DNA of 64,000 nt. Source: Lewinella sp050633125 (GTDB lineage: Bacteria; Bacteroidota; Bacteroidia; Chitinophagales; Saprospiraceae). Positions 27,282 to 35,628 of this stretch are shown here, piece by piece. How positions within the stretch are numbered: position 1 is the stretch's first letter; every line of letters starts with the position of its first letter. Under the pieces are notes generated by a model. It searched no databases, was not told the DNA's origin, and saw only the letters and a list, made by a program, of their open reading frames with translations. The position numbers were made by a program, and so were the translations under genes. The DNA lies in NCBI RefSeq assembly GCF_050633125.1, contig NZ_JBOEFX010000025.1:62001-126000 (forward strand), in the 5' to 3' direction.

Positions 27282-27307
27282 AGTATTAAGTACTTAGTAC
27301 TGGGTAG
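27282..27307. repeat. Quasi-periodic 'agtattaagtacttagtact' word
   Basis: The unit aagta/tagta recurs about every 7 bases in agtattaagtacttagtact followed by gggtag. It resembles the word block at 34480-34510 (ggtacagggtacgaggtact). Confidence 0.4.
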
Positions 27308-27349
27308 ACGGATTTAGATTTAATCAAGTCGTGTGTTGAATTAGTTTTT

Positions 27350-27520
27350 TGGGCGCTCCCCTTTGGGGGCGGGTCGTCCGCCACGCGCTATTCGCTTGGC
27401 CCTGCTGGCTCACCGGTGCCCGGTGCTGGCTCCCACCCCTAGCGCAGAGTCACCTTTGGTTTCGGACTCACAGCTCGCTCCGCTTGGGAGGGCGTTGAGC
27501 TTCTTGCCGCAGGATTTGGC
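27350..27520. repeat. GC-rich structured intergenic element
   Basis: This 170-base block is much more GC-rich than its surroundings and has several short hairpins (CGCTCCCC..GGGGGCG at 27353-27371; CACCGGTGCCCGGTG at about 27411-27425). It resembles widespread GC-rich intergenic repeats of Bacteroidota genomes (recollection, not searched). No coding frame is convincing. Confidence 0.45.
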
Positions 27521-27575
27521 AACCTTCCTCTAATTACCTATTTTACAAGCCTATCTTTCTGAAAACCCTACGCTT

Positions 27576-29777
27576 TTGAAAAATATTAAACGCGCTACCT
27601 TAGTTATTCTCTCTTTCTTTTTTGCCCTCACTATCCACGCCCAAACGGAGTGGGAATGGGATTTTATGCCTAAGTTATATAGAGGGCAGGCAGTCTTAGA
27701 AACGGAAACCACACTCTGGGTCAATGCATATAACGCCATTTTGGAAATTGATTTGCAAACGGAGGAAGTAAAAATTCACCACTACGGGACGATGAAAAAA
27801 GAGCTTGGTAAGTCTATTTTCGATCGTCCATCCAGTTTTATTGGATTATGGATAGATAATAATGACCGAGTAGGTGCTTTTGTGGCAGATGGTCGTGGGT
27901 TTGTGCGGCAAGATGGTGACGGATGGGAGTACATTCCGTTTAGTTTTGGCCCTTTTTATTACCCGCGAAACATTGTAGGGAAAGAAAACAATGGTCGTTT
28001 ATTAGTTGACCGCGGGGGGAACGAAATTTACCGTTGGAATCCTAATCATCCAAGCATTAGGTTTCAATTGGTAGAAGATGTATTGATAGAAAGTAGTCAA
28101 TATTTATTGGATAATGATGACCGGCTTTGGGCATTTTCAAATTACGATGATACCCTTTTCTTACAACGAACGCTACGGCTGGATACATTCATTATCCCGG
28201 GCGACCACCAGGCGCCAGTAAGGAATCTCGTTACTCAAGACGGCGAAATATGGGCTTGTCGACCAGAAGGGATATTTTATAAAGGGTGGCAAACATATTG
28301 GTTGAGCTTGCCTTTAGAGTTGACAACGGAAGATGTACTGCAAGCAACATTCCTGTCTTCCTCCCCAAATAAAGCCTATTTTTTTACGGATCAACAGATA
28401 TACAAACTTCAAATTGTGGACAACGCTGCGATAGAGATCGAAGCACTTAATTGGCTAGGAGCGGAGTGCTGCAAATCTGCGCTGGGTATCTCTCGCAGCG
28501 GAATGCTCTACTACATCAATAACAAAGTACCACGGTTATCTCGTCTCTCTGATGATAGAGAATTGAAGTCAATAGTAACATCACCTTTTATAAAAGGAGC
28601 ATTTAGGTCATTGTCCTATGATCCTCAGGGAAGAATATGGGGTGCCGGAGTTAGGACTATGTTTTTTAGTGGAGGGCGATGGGAACCTGTTGAGCAACTT
28701 TTTCCTGACTATCCTTTTCCCTGGGTGTGGGATCTTAAGTTTCGTAAACCTTTTATACCTGTTGTTCTAGTTGGCGGACCGGATGGTTACAATTTTCAGC
28801 AGTATATCAACAATCATTGGCAACGACTTCCTAGTGATATCTTAGTACCACCGCTAAATTCCAGAATCAAAATACATGTTGATGCTTTTAATCGGATATG
28901 GCATCTTTCACCCAGTAGCTTCAGTAGGTGGGAGCACGAGCGTTGGTGGCACGACTTTCTGAGTGATTATTTTCCCCGATCTTCCACTAGGGTTAATAAT
29001 TTAGAGGTTGATCATCAAGGGCGAATATTTATTACTGGTGATGCTCAATTGGTTGTGCGGGACGGCGGGTATTACGAAAGTTACAGTTTGGAAGAATTAG
29101 AGTTGACCAGCGAAAGTAATGGTAATAATAATCTATCATCTGACTTGGATTCTGAGGGGAATTTATTTTTGAGTAATCGCTTTGAGATGATCAAATGGAC
29201 GAATGGAAGTATTCTGCACTTACCTTCTTTCGATATACATGGATCAGAAGAATCGCCTGATAACGGAATTCAAAAAGTTTTCGCTTATGCCGACAATGAT
29301 ATTTGGGTGACTTTCAATAATGATTTGACTACTCGTTTAGCTCATTTTGATGGCGAATCGTGGTCTACCTTTCCTGATTACGAGGAAAACGACTTGTATG
29401 GTGATTATTTCGCATTAGTACGGGACAAAAAGGGCAGTATATGGGTAAATGCAAGTGAAGGAATCTACATCATTCATTCTTCTAAGCGGATGCTACCTGA
29501 GTCTTATGATATCTTAGCCGTCAAGCAGCAACTGACCGTTTCCCCAAACCCTGGTTGCTGCGCCTTTCAAGTTTTCTGGAACCAAGAAGAAGCCGACTTT
29601 GCTACCATTGAGTTATTCAACATGAATGGAGTACGCATGAAACTTATCGACAATGCTTACTTTTTGCCAGGCCAACAATCACGGTTTTTCACCAAAGATG
29701 ATTTACACCCTGGTACTTACATCGTACGGCTAGTAAGTGGTCAAAAGGTTATTTCTGGCAAAGTCGTTATTTATTAG
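27576..29777 (+). CDS. Beta-propeller (two-component-regulator-propeller-like) protein with T9SS sorting domain
   Basis: The start is a TTG at 27576, chosen because it opens exactly on a Sec signal peptide (MKNIKRATLVILSFFFALTIHAQ) and no suitable ATG exists nearby. The 733-residue protein contains propeller-like blades ('DGRGFVRQDGDGWEYIPF', 'VTQDGEIWACRPEGIFY', 'YDPQGRIWGAGVRTMFF', 'DKKGSIWVNASEGIYII'), as in sensor propellers of hybrid histidine kinases. There is no kinase part. It ends in a T9SS type A sorting domain ('VSPNPGCCAFQVFW...LHPGTYIVRLVSGQKVISGKVVIY'). It is therefore secreted or surface-bound. Coding is AT-richer than in neighbouring housekeeping genes. Confidence 0.88.
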   Translation: MKNIKRATLVILSFFFALTIHAQTEWEWDFMPKLYRGQAVLETETTLWVNAYNAILEIDLQTEEVKIHHYGTMKKELGKSIFDRPSSFIGLWIDNNDRVGAFVADGRGFVRQDGDGWEYIPFSFGPFYYPRNIVGKENNGRLLVDRGGNEIYRWNPNHPSIRFQLVEDVLIESSQYLLDNDDRLWAFSNYDDTLFLQRTLRLDTFIIPGDHQAPVRNLVTQDGEIWACRPEGIFYKGWQTYWLSLPLELTTEDVLQATFLSSSPNKAYFFTDQQIYKLQIVDNAAIEIEALNWLGAECCKSALGISRSGMLYYINNKVPRLSRLSDDRELKSIVTSPFIKGAFRSLSYDPQGRIWGAGVRTMFFSGGRWEPVEQLFPDYPFPWVWDLKFRKPFIPVVLVGGPDGYNFQQYINNHWQRLPSDILVPPLNSRIKIHVDAFNRIWHLSPSSFSRWEHERWWHDFLSDYFPRSSTRVNNLEVDHQGRIFITGDAQLVVRDGGYYESYSLEELELTSESNGNNNLSSDLDSEGNLFLSNRFEMIKWTNGSILHLPSFDIHGSEESPDNGIQKVFAYADNDIWVTFNNDLTTRLAHFDGESWSTFPDYEENDLYGDYFALVRDKKGSIWVNASEGIYIIHSSKRMLPESYDILAVKQQLTVSPNPGCCAFQVFWNQEEADFATIELFNMNGVRMKLIDNAYFLPGQQSRFFTKDDLHPGTYIVRLVSGQKVISGKVVIY

Positions 29778-29880
29778 TGTGGTGTTTCTGTTGGCTTTGG
29801 TTTAAGCCCCAAATCAATGCGCAGGCCGCTAGGCCGGAGCGCGGGGTTCCGGTCTTTCATCGTAAACCAAGGACGAAGAT

Positions 29881-29911
29881 TATAAATGCATAAATGTATT
29901 TATACAAATGG
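29881..29911. repeat. 31-base repeat with TATAAAT..ATTTATA symmetry, copy A
   Basis: tataaatgcataaatgtatt continuing tatacaaatgg matches 54951-54981 at 28 of 31 positions; the three differences are A/G changes. It has a partly palindromic centre. Confidence 0.6.
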
Positions 29912-29935
29912 ATCTCCCAACAACCATCAAACTCC

Positions 29936-32077
29936 CTAATGCCCATGATGCTCATGGCTGCCCCCAGTACGTACGAGGTCAATCTTGGCTTGCGTTACCG
30001 CCTTTACCTCCGGGTTGCCTTCCTCTATTTGATAGATGGTATTGGTGGAGATGGTGCCATAATCGGCATAGCCAGACTTGCCATCGGGCCAGTCGATGCT
30101 GAGGGAGATGTTGCTCACATTGGCACCCAGCCCGATCTCTGCTTGTAGGCTGTTGGCCCCGAAGCTACCACCTGAATTGACGGTGTGATAGATGTCTTTA
30201 GTACTGCCATTGCTATAGCTGGCCATGATTTTTATCCGTGCTCCGATGGCCGACCGGTTGGAGGTAGTACCCTTCAGGCGCAGCGTAACCCAGCCATTGT
30301 CATTGCCGGGGTTCTCAAAGAAGGCATTCTGGAAAAAATCGCCGGAAACGGAGCCTCCCATGACGGCGTAAACATCCTGGTCACCATCGTTATCAACATC
30401 GGCAAAGCTGATGCCGTGCCCTTTTTGGATATGGCCAAAGCCACCGTCGTAGGTTACGTCCACGAACTGTTGGCCACCCTGGTTTTTGAACATCCTGTTG
30501 GGTACAATAGCCCTGAAGTCAGGTGCACCACTGCCCAGGTAGAAATCGAGGAAGCCATCATTGTCCAGGTCACCAAAATTGCAACCCATTGCAGGGAGTA
30601 CATGGTTGAGGCCTACGGCCTGGCTGACGTTAGTGAAGGTGCCATCACCGTTGTTTTTATACAAGCAGGAGGGAGCTGACCTGACGGGCAAGTTGAGGTA
30701 ATCAGCGGCTACTTCGATGGTTTGCTGCTTGAGGAGAAACTGATCGAAACTGGTCACAAATATATCTTCAAATCCATCATTGTTGTAGTCAAAAAACCAG
30801 GTTGGAAAACTACTGTGTGGCTCTTCTATGCCAGCGGTTTGACTGACGTTGCGGAAAGCGATATCACCATTAGGCGCTAGGCCAGTGTGAAGGAAGAGCT
30901 TGTTAGCGCCATTCAGATCCGAGAAATAGAGATCGGGCCAACCATCATTGTTTATATCCCCTACGGTGATGCCTTTGAAAAAGCCAAGAAGGTTGAGTCC
31001 TATTTTTGGGGCAACATCGGTAAAGGTTCCATCCTTTTGGTTGATATACACCTGGCAGGGGTGAGGTTCGGCAGCAGAGCTTGTTTCATAAGTGACGACC
31101 AAATCCAACCAACCATCGGCATTTAAGTCGGTCCAGGATNNGGCCTGCTCTGTAGACATCTGCCGCGATGGTTACGTCTGAAAAAGTACCGTCGCCATTA
31201 TTTCTGATCAATGAATTGGGCAATTGTCCGAGTGTTTTGCTAACATACCACGGGCTGCGTAAGATGTAAAAGTCCAGCAACCCATCGTTGTTATAGTCAG
31301 CTTGTATCAGGTTCAAACCACCGGTTATGCCGCCTAATCCTGAGGCTTGGGTTTGATCGGTGAAGGTACCGTCACCGTTATTGACGAAATATTGGAGGGT
31401 ACCTTCTATATCCCAAGAGGATGCCAGTATATCTAAATTGCCGTCGCCATTCAGGTCGTCGAGGACAATACCACCAGCCAGGTCATTGACATCGACCCCA
31501 GGTGCATTGATGTGTTCTCAAAAGTAGGGATGATGTTTTTTGACGCAAAAAGCTTGGGGTCAATTAACCATTGCTTAGGCACTTCTTGTGGAAATTTACC
31601 TAAGGTCATGTAGGCCAAGTTAAGTAACCAACGAGAACGCAGATCATCAGGAAATACGCGGAGAATGTTTTCGTAAATAGTGATGGCCTTGGCCGAACCG
31701 GTGGTGTTGGTGTGAATACCATCACCGGCAATGGGGAATATGCAAGACTGGCCGGTATGATTTTCGATGCAGTTGCGTTGCTCTCCCAGCCGCAGGTAAC
31801 ACAAGGCGAGTGCCTCGTGTAGCCCTTTATTCTGAACAGCAATTGTTTTGTTGACTGGGTAGCGCTCCAGCAGGTCTTCAAAAACGTTGATGGCATCTTG
31901 CGAACGGCCAGCTTCCAAAAGGGTTTCTCCGTAGGCAATGTAAGCTGGGACGGTGAGCTGCTCCTGCTGTTGCATCGCTAATACCTGAGGTTCAATAACA
32001 GTGAGCTTCCTTTGGGGTTCGTAAATGTGCCCGGAAAAATCGACCTGGGCTATGATTTTTTTAATGCTATCCTGCAT
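29936..32077 (-). pseudogene. CRTAC1 family FG-GAP/VCBS repeat protein with ASPIC/UnbV domain, frame broken twice
   Basis: One gene of about 714 codons is split. From 32077 a TPR-like N-terminus runs to '..NTSMHLGSMSM' and stops at 31451. If one G is restored in the GGGG run (plus strand CCCC at 31496-31499), the frame continues as 'LGVDVNDLAGGIVLDDLNGDGNLD' and the FG-GAP repeats follow. A second shift occurs at the NN gap (31140-31141), after which 'SWTDLNADGWLDLVVTYE' and further FG-GAP repeats lead to an ASPIC/UnbV domain ('GTTSNRSAIGARIKIMASY') ending at 29936. Such proteins are usually secreted or lipoproteins, but no signal peptide precedes 32077: a stop lies 22 codons upstream and the N-terminus may also be lost. 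Either the assembly has errors or the gene is decaying. Confidence 0.8.
31140..31141. other. Assembly gap (NN) inside the CRTAC1 gene
   Basis: Two undetermined bases. The reading frames on both sides of the gap are coding but out of register, so the true number of missing bases is not two. Confidence 0.9.
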
Positions 32078-32330
32078 TTGGCGAGCACCGGTAGAAGGAT
32101 CATTGTTCGTAACCGACTTAATTTGGTGATAAAACTACTGCAATCTTGGTAAAGGGGAAGTTGAGTTGCCTCCGTATAAATCACTGTATTTGTAAGTATG
32201 GTGTCTTTTTTCAGAATAAAAAAATGAATACTTCAAAATATACCGTTAATATTTCGTTGCTTTACGGGAGATATGGAGAGGGTAACCTCTGGCTGTCGCG
32301 TTATTAACTTAGTGTCTAGATCAATATTAG

Positions 32331-33263
32331 ATGAGCAATGCAATATTAATTACTGGATCTAATGGCCAGTTAGGGACTGTTTTAAGAACATCTCTACAGC
32401 AAAAATATGGGAAGGACAAGGTAATTGCCTCTGATTTAAGGCCATCACCTAACTATGACGGAATTTTTGAAACACTTGATGCCACCAACGAAGAAGATCT
32501 TGCAACGATCATAAAAAAATACGGGATAAAAGAAATTTATCACCTGGCTGCTATTTTGTCTGCCAACGGAGAGAAAAATCCTCTTGCGAGTTGGAATGTG
32601 AATATGATGGCCTTTCTGAATGTTTTAGAAGCATCGCGGCTTAATGGCGTAGAAAAAATATTTTACCCAAGTTCGATTGCTGTTTTTGGAGAAAGTGCCG
32701 CTTTAGAAAATACACCTAACGATACCTTTTTAGATCCGTTGACGGCCTATGGTATTAGTAAGTCTGCCGGAGAAATGTGGGCAAACTATTATTTTCATAA
32801 GTACGATTTGGACGTAAGGTCATTAAGGTATCCAGGAGTAATTGGTTATCAGTCTATTCCTGGTGGAGGAACCACTGATTATGCGGTAGAAATTTATCAT
32901 AGCGCAGTAAAAGAAGAGGCATTTAACTGTTTTCTTAAAGAAGACGAGACCTTGCCTATGATCTTCATGGAGGATGCTATTCGCGCAACGATAGAGTTGA
33001 TGGAGGCACCAAGGGAAAAGATAAAGATCAGAACTTCTTATAATTTAGCAGGTGCGAGTTTTTCTCCGAAAGAAGTGGCTGCCTCTATAAAAGAAATCTA
33101 TCCAAGGTTTGAAATCATTTATGCCCCTGACCATCGGCAGGAGATTGCAGCCAAGTGGCCCAATAGCATAGACGATTCTGCTGCACGCAACGACTGGGGC
33201 TGGCAAGCCGAATACGATTTGAAAAAAATGACGGCAACGATGATAGAGAAGCTTCGCCGCTAA
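32331..33263 (+). CDS. tdh: SDR-type L-threonine 3-dehydrogenase
   Basis: This 310-residue extended SDR has the N-terminal Rossmann motif 'ITGSNGQLG', 'YHLAAILSANGEKNP', the catalytic 'YGISKSAGE' (Tyr and Lys) and 'DVRSLRYPGVIGYQSIPGGGTTDYAVEIYH', which is characteristic of the UDP-galactose-epimerase-like threonine dehydrogenases. It oxidises L-threonine with NAD+ to 2-amino-3-ketobutyrate. kbl follows after 27 bases, which confirms the pathway. It is unrelated in fold to the zinc-dependent E. coli Tdh. Confidence 0.93.
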   Translation: MSNAILITGSNGQLGTVLRTSLQQKYGKDKVIASDLRPSPNYDGIFETLDATNEEDLATIIKKYGIKEIYHLAAILSANGEKNPLASWNVNMMAFLNVLEASRLNGVEKIFYPSSIAVFGESAALENTPNDTFLDPLTAYGISKSAGEMWANYYFHKYDLDVRSLRYPGVIGYQSIPGGGTTDYAVEIYHSAVKEEAFNCFLKEDETLPMIFMEDAIRATIELMEAPREKIKIRTSYNLAGASFSPKEVAASIKEIYPRFEIIYAPDHRQEIAAKWPNSIDDSAARNDWGWQAEYDLKKMTATMIEKLRR

Positions 33264-33266
33264 ATT

Positions 33267-33274
33267 TATCTTTG
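33267..33274 (+). promoter_or_regulatory. Possible internal -7 box (TATCTTTG) before kbl
   Basis: TATCTTTG fits TAnnTTTG in the 27-base gap between tdh and kbl. It would give a very short leader. No clear -33 element is seen, so co-transcription from tdh remains likely. Confidence 0.3.
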
Positions 33275-33290
33275 TAAAAAAACAATAAGC

Positions 33291-34475
33291 ATGTATAATA
33301 TCAAGGAAGCGTTACAGCAGGAGCTGGATGCGATGAAAGAAAGTGGTGTCTACAAGTCTGAGCGAGTAATTACTAGCCCTCAGGGGGCGGAAATCAGCAC
33401 AGTAGCAGTGGACAGTGTGCTCAATTTTTGTGCAAACAATTACCTGGGACTTTCTTCTCACCCTGAACTCCTCAAAGCAGCTAAAGAAACCATTGATACC
33501 CATGGTTTCGGACTATCATCCGTGCGGTTTATCTGTGGAACACAAGATATTCACAAAGAGCTGGAAGAGAAGACTGCTGCATTTTTAGGCATGGAGGATT
33601 GTATTCTTTATGCAGCCGCTTTTGATGCCAATGGTGGTTTGTTTGAACCCCTTTTAGGAGCAGAAGATGCCATTATTTCGGATGCGTTGAACCATGCTTC
33701 GATCATAGATGGCGTCCGTTTGTGTAAAGCAAAACGCTTTCGCTACGATCATAATGATATGGCTTCCCTGGAAGAACAGCTCAAGTCAGCGGCTGATTGT
33801 CGCCGGGTACTGATTGTTACAGATGGCTCTTTTTCTATGGATGGTACCATCGCGCAGTTGGATAAAATATGTGCTCTTGCCGAAAAATACGGCGCCCTGG
33901 TAATGGTAGACGAATGTCACTCCACGGGCTTCATTGGTAAAACAGGAAGGGGGACACACGAATACTGCAATGTAATGGGAAAGGTGGATATTATCACCGG
34001 GACTTATGGTAAAGCACTGGGGGGCGCCTCTGGTGGTTTTACGGCTGCCCGTAAGGAAATTGTAGATATACTTAGACAGCGTTCTCGACCTTATTTATTC
34101 TCAAATACGCTGGCGCCAAGTATTGTAGGAGCATCGATCAAGGCTTTGGATATGCTGAGTTCTACCACTGCATTGAGGGATAAGTTGGAAGAAAATACCA
34201 AGTATTTCAGGGCAGAAATGACGGCTGCTGGCTTTGATATTGTTCCAGGAGATCACCCTATTGTTCCTGTGATGTTGTATGAGGCTCCATTGGCGCAGAC
34301 TTATGCCAACAGGCTACTGGAAGAGGGTATTTATGTGATTGGGTTTTTCTATCCGGTTGTTCCTAAGGGCAAGGCGAGAATCCGTGTACAGATGTCTGCT
34401 GGGCACGAAAGAGCCCATTTGGATAAAGCAATCCAAGCCTTTGTGAAAGTAGGGAAGGAGTTGGGCGTTATTTAA
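33291..34475 (+). CDS. kbl: Glycine C-acetyltransferase (2-amino-3-ketobutyrate CoA ligase)
   Basis: This 394-residue PLP enzyme belongs to the alpha-oxoamine synthase family. It has 'NNYLGLSSHPEL', 'GFGLSSVRFICGTQDIHKELE', 'VDECHSTGFIGKTGRGT' and the PLP-lysine motif 'DIITGTYGKALGGASGG', with 'FSNTLAPSIVGA' after it. The 'YCNVMGKVDII' and 'SVRFICGTQ' blocks favour Kbl over BioF or ALA synthase. It cleaves 2-amino-3-ketobutyrate with CoA to glycine and acetyl-CoA, directly using the product of the upstream tdh. Length and context agree. Confidence 0.96.
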   Translation: MYNIKEALQQELDAMKESGVYKSERVITSPQGAEISTVAVDSVLNFCANNYLGLSSHPELLKAAKETIDTHGFGLSSVRFICGTQDIHKELEEKTAAFLGMEDCILYAAAFDANGGLFEPLLGAEDAIISDALNHASIIDGVRLCKAKRFRYDHNDMASLEEQLKSAADCRRVLIVTDGSFSMDGTIAQLDKICALAEKYGALVMVDECHSTGFIGKTGRGTHEYCNVMGKVDIITGTYGKALGGASGGFTAARKEIVDILRQRSRPYLFSNTLAPSIVGASIKALDMLSSTTALRDKLEENTKYFRAEMTAAGFDIVPGDHPIVPVMLYEAPLAQTYANRLLEEGIYVIGFFYPVVPKGKARIRVQMSAGHERAHLDKAIQAFVKVGKELGVI

Positions 34476-34946
34476 GAAAAGGTACAGGGTACGAGGTACT
34501 TGGTATTAGGATTTTTGATAGCGCCAAGGCGCATTGTTCTCCTCCTGCTATCCCGATCATGAAGTAAAGACATTTCGTGGTCGGGATGGTTCCCAAACCA
34601 GCGTACTGTTGGGACATATTTATGTGTTTTGATATCGGTAGAGGTCATTTATAGATAGAACCATGTTGATTGGAATTGGAACGACCTCGGATGAGGTTGA
34701 ACACTAATACCTATTGGATGACTGGATAGAAAGAATCAAAATGGAGGCCGATACTTCCTTATGTGCGACCTCTGCCGAGGTCGGTTTGTCGCTTGTTTAT
34801 TCGTTGCTACCAATGTTCCACCCCTCCGAGGTGTGTTTTCTTGATTTTGCTCTTAGGACTAAAGGGTTAACAGACATATAACAGTTTTGCTAGGGAATTA
34901 ACCTGCGCACCCCGCACATATCCGCACCCTTTCGCACTCCGCACTA
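34476..34946. repeat. Intergenic region with word repeats and a hairpin
   Basis: It contains ggtacagggtacgaggtact at 34481-34500, a hairpin ATCCCGATCA..TGGTCGGGAT (about 34553-34588), several cgaggt/cctcgg words (34683-34833), and the block gcgcaccccgcacatatccg plus caccctttcgcactccgcac (34905-34944) that touches the stop codon of the next gene. No gene is seen. Confidence 0.5.
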
Positions 34947-35471
34947 CTAATCCCCGAAAACCTCCTTCAATAATCGTTCTAAATACCGCTGATCCGTCTC
35001 GTCAAAAGACGCTTCCAAGGTGCTGTCCACATCAAAAACGGCGATAAGCTCCCCTTGAGGATCAAAGACTGGTACGACAATCTCTGAGCGTGAATTAGGA
35101 TCGCAGGCAATGTGTTCACTGCCTTGGGCGAGGGCATGCGTATCGGGAATGAGCTGTGTTTCCTTTGTCTGGGCAGCTTTGCCGCAAACACCCCGCCCAA
35201 AGGCGATGTGTAAACAACCGAGCGTACCCTGATAGGGCCCCACAGAAAGTCGTTCTGGGCCGCTAACTACATAAAATCCTACCCAATAAAAATAGGGCAG
35301 ATAAGTCTTTAGCAAGCAGTTGATCGTCACCATTTTAAGGGTGCGATCTTCTTCTCCGGTGAGGTTCGCAGTAATGGCCGCGAGGGCCTCTTCGTATGCC
35401 GTTACTTTTTCCGTTGCCGAAAGATTCACTGATGGCTTAATGAAGTAAGGCATTTCTGCACTAGCTGACAT
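34947..35471 (-). CDS. msrC: Free methionine-R-sulfoxide reductase (GAF-type)
   Basis: A start at 35471 (174 residues) or 35453 (MPYFIKPSVN) is chosen; the frame extends to 35615, but that part overlaps a hairpin after lpdA and matches nothing. The protein is a single GAF domain with the fRMsr cysteines: 'LGCLHIAFGRGVCGKAA' and 'HIACDPNSRSEIVVPVFDP', plus 'YFYWVGFYVV' and 'VGPYQG'. The pattern agrees with E. coli YebR/MsrC. It reduces free (not protein-bound) Met-R-sulfoxide, recycled by thioredoxin. It lies downstream of lpdA on the same strand but behind an inverted repeat, so it may be partly uncoupled. Confidence 0.9.
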   Translation of the reverse strand: MSASAEMPYFIKPSVNLSATEKVTAYEEALAAITANLTGEEDRTLKMVTINCLLKTYLPYFYWVGFYVVSGPERLSVGPYQGTLGCLHIAFGRGVCGKAAQTKETQLIPDTHALAQGSEHIACDPNSRSEIVVPVFDPQGELIAVFDVDSTLEASFDETDQRYLERLLKEVFGD

Positions 35472-35565
35472 GAGGGTGTTTTTGTACTGTTTCTTAGTGT
35501 AGAGGGGAGGTAGATATACTTTATTAGCGTCTAATCCAAGTACTTTGTATAAAGTACCTAATACT

Positions 35566-35622
35566 ATGAGGTTTGCCTTTGTGGAGTTTGAATAAACATG
35601 CTCATCTAAAGGCAAACCTCAT
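35566..35622. terminator. Perfect 15 bp inverted repeat downstream of lpdA
   Basis: ATGAGGTTTGCCTTT (35566-35580) pairs exactly with AAAGGCAAACCTCAT (35608-35622) across a 27-base loop, 7 bases past the lpdA stop. A second small palindrome gtactttgtataaagtac lies at 35540-35557. No long T-run is present. Confidence 0.55.
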
Positions 35623-35628
35623 GTATGC

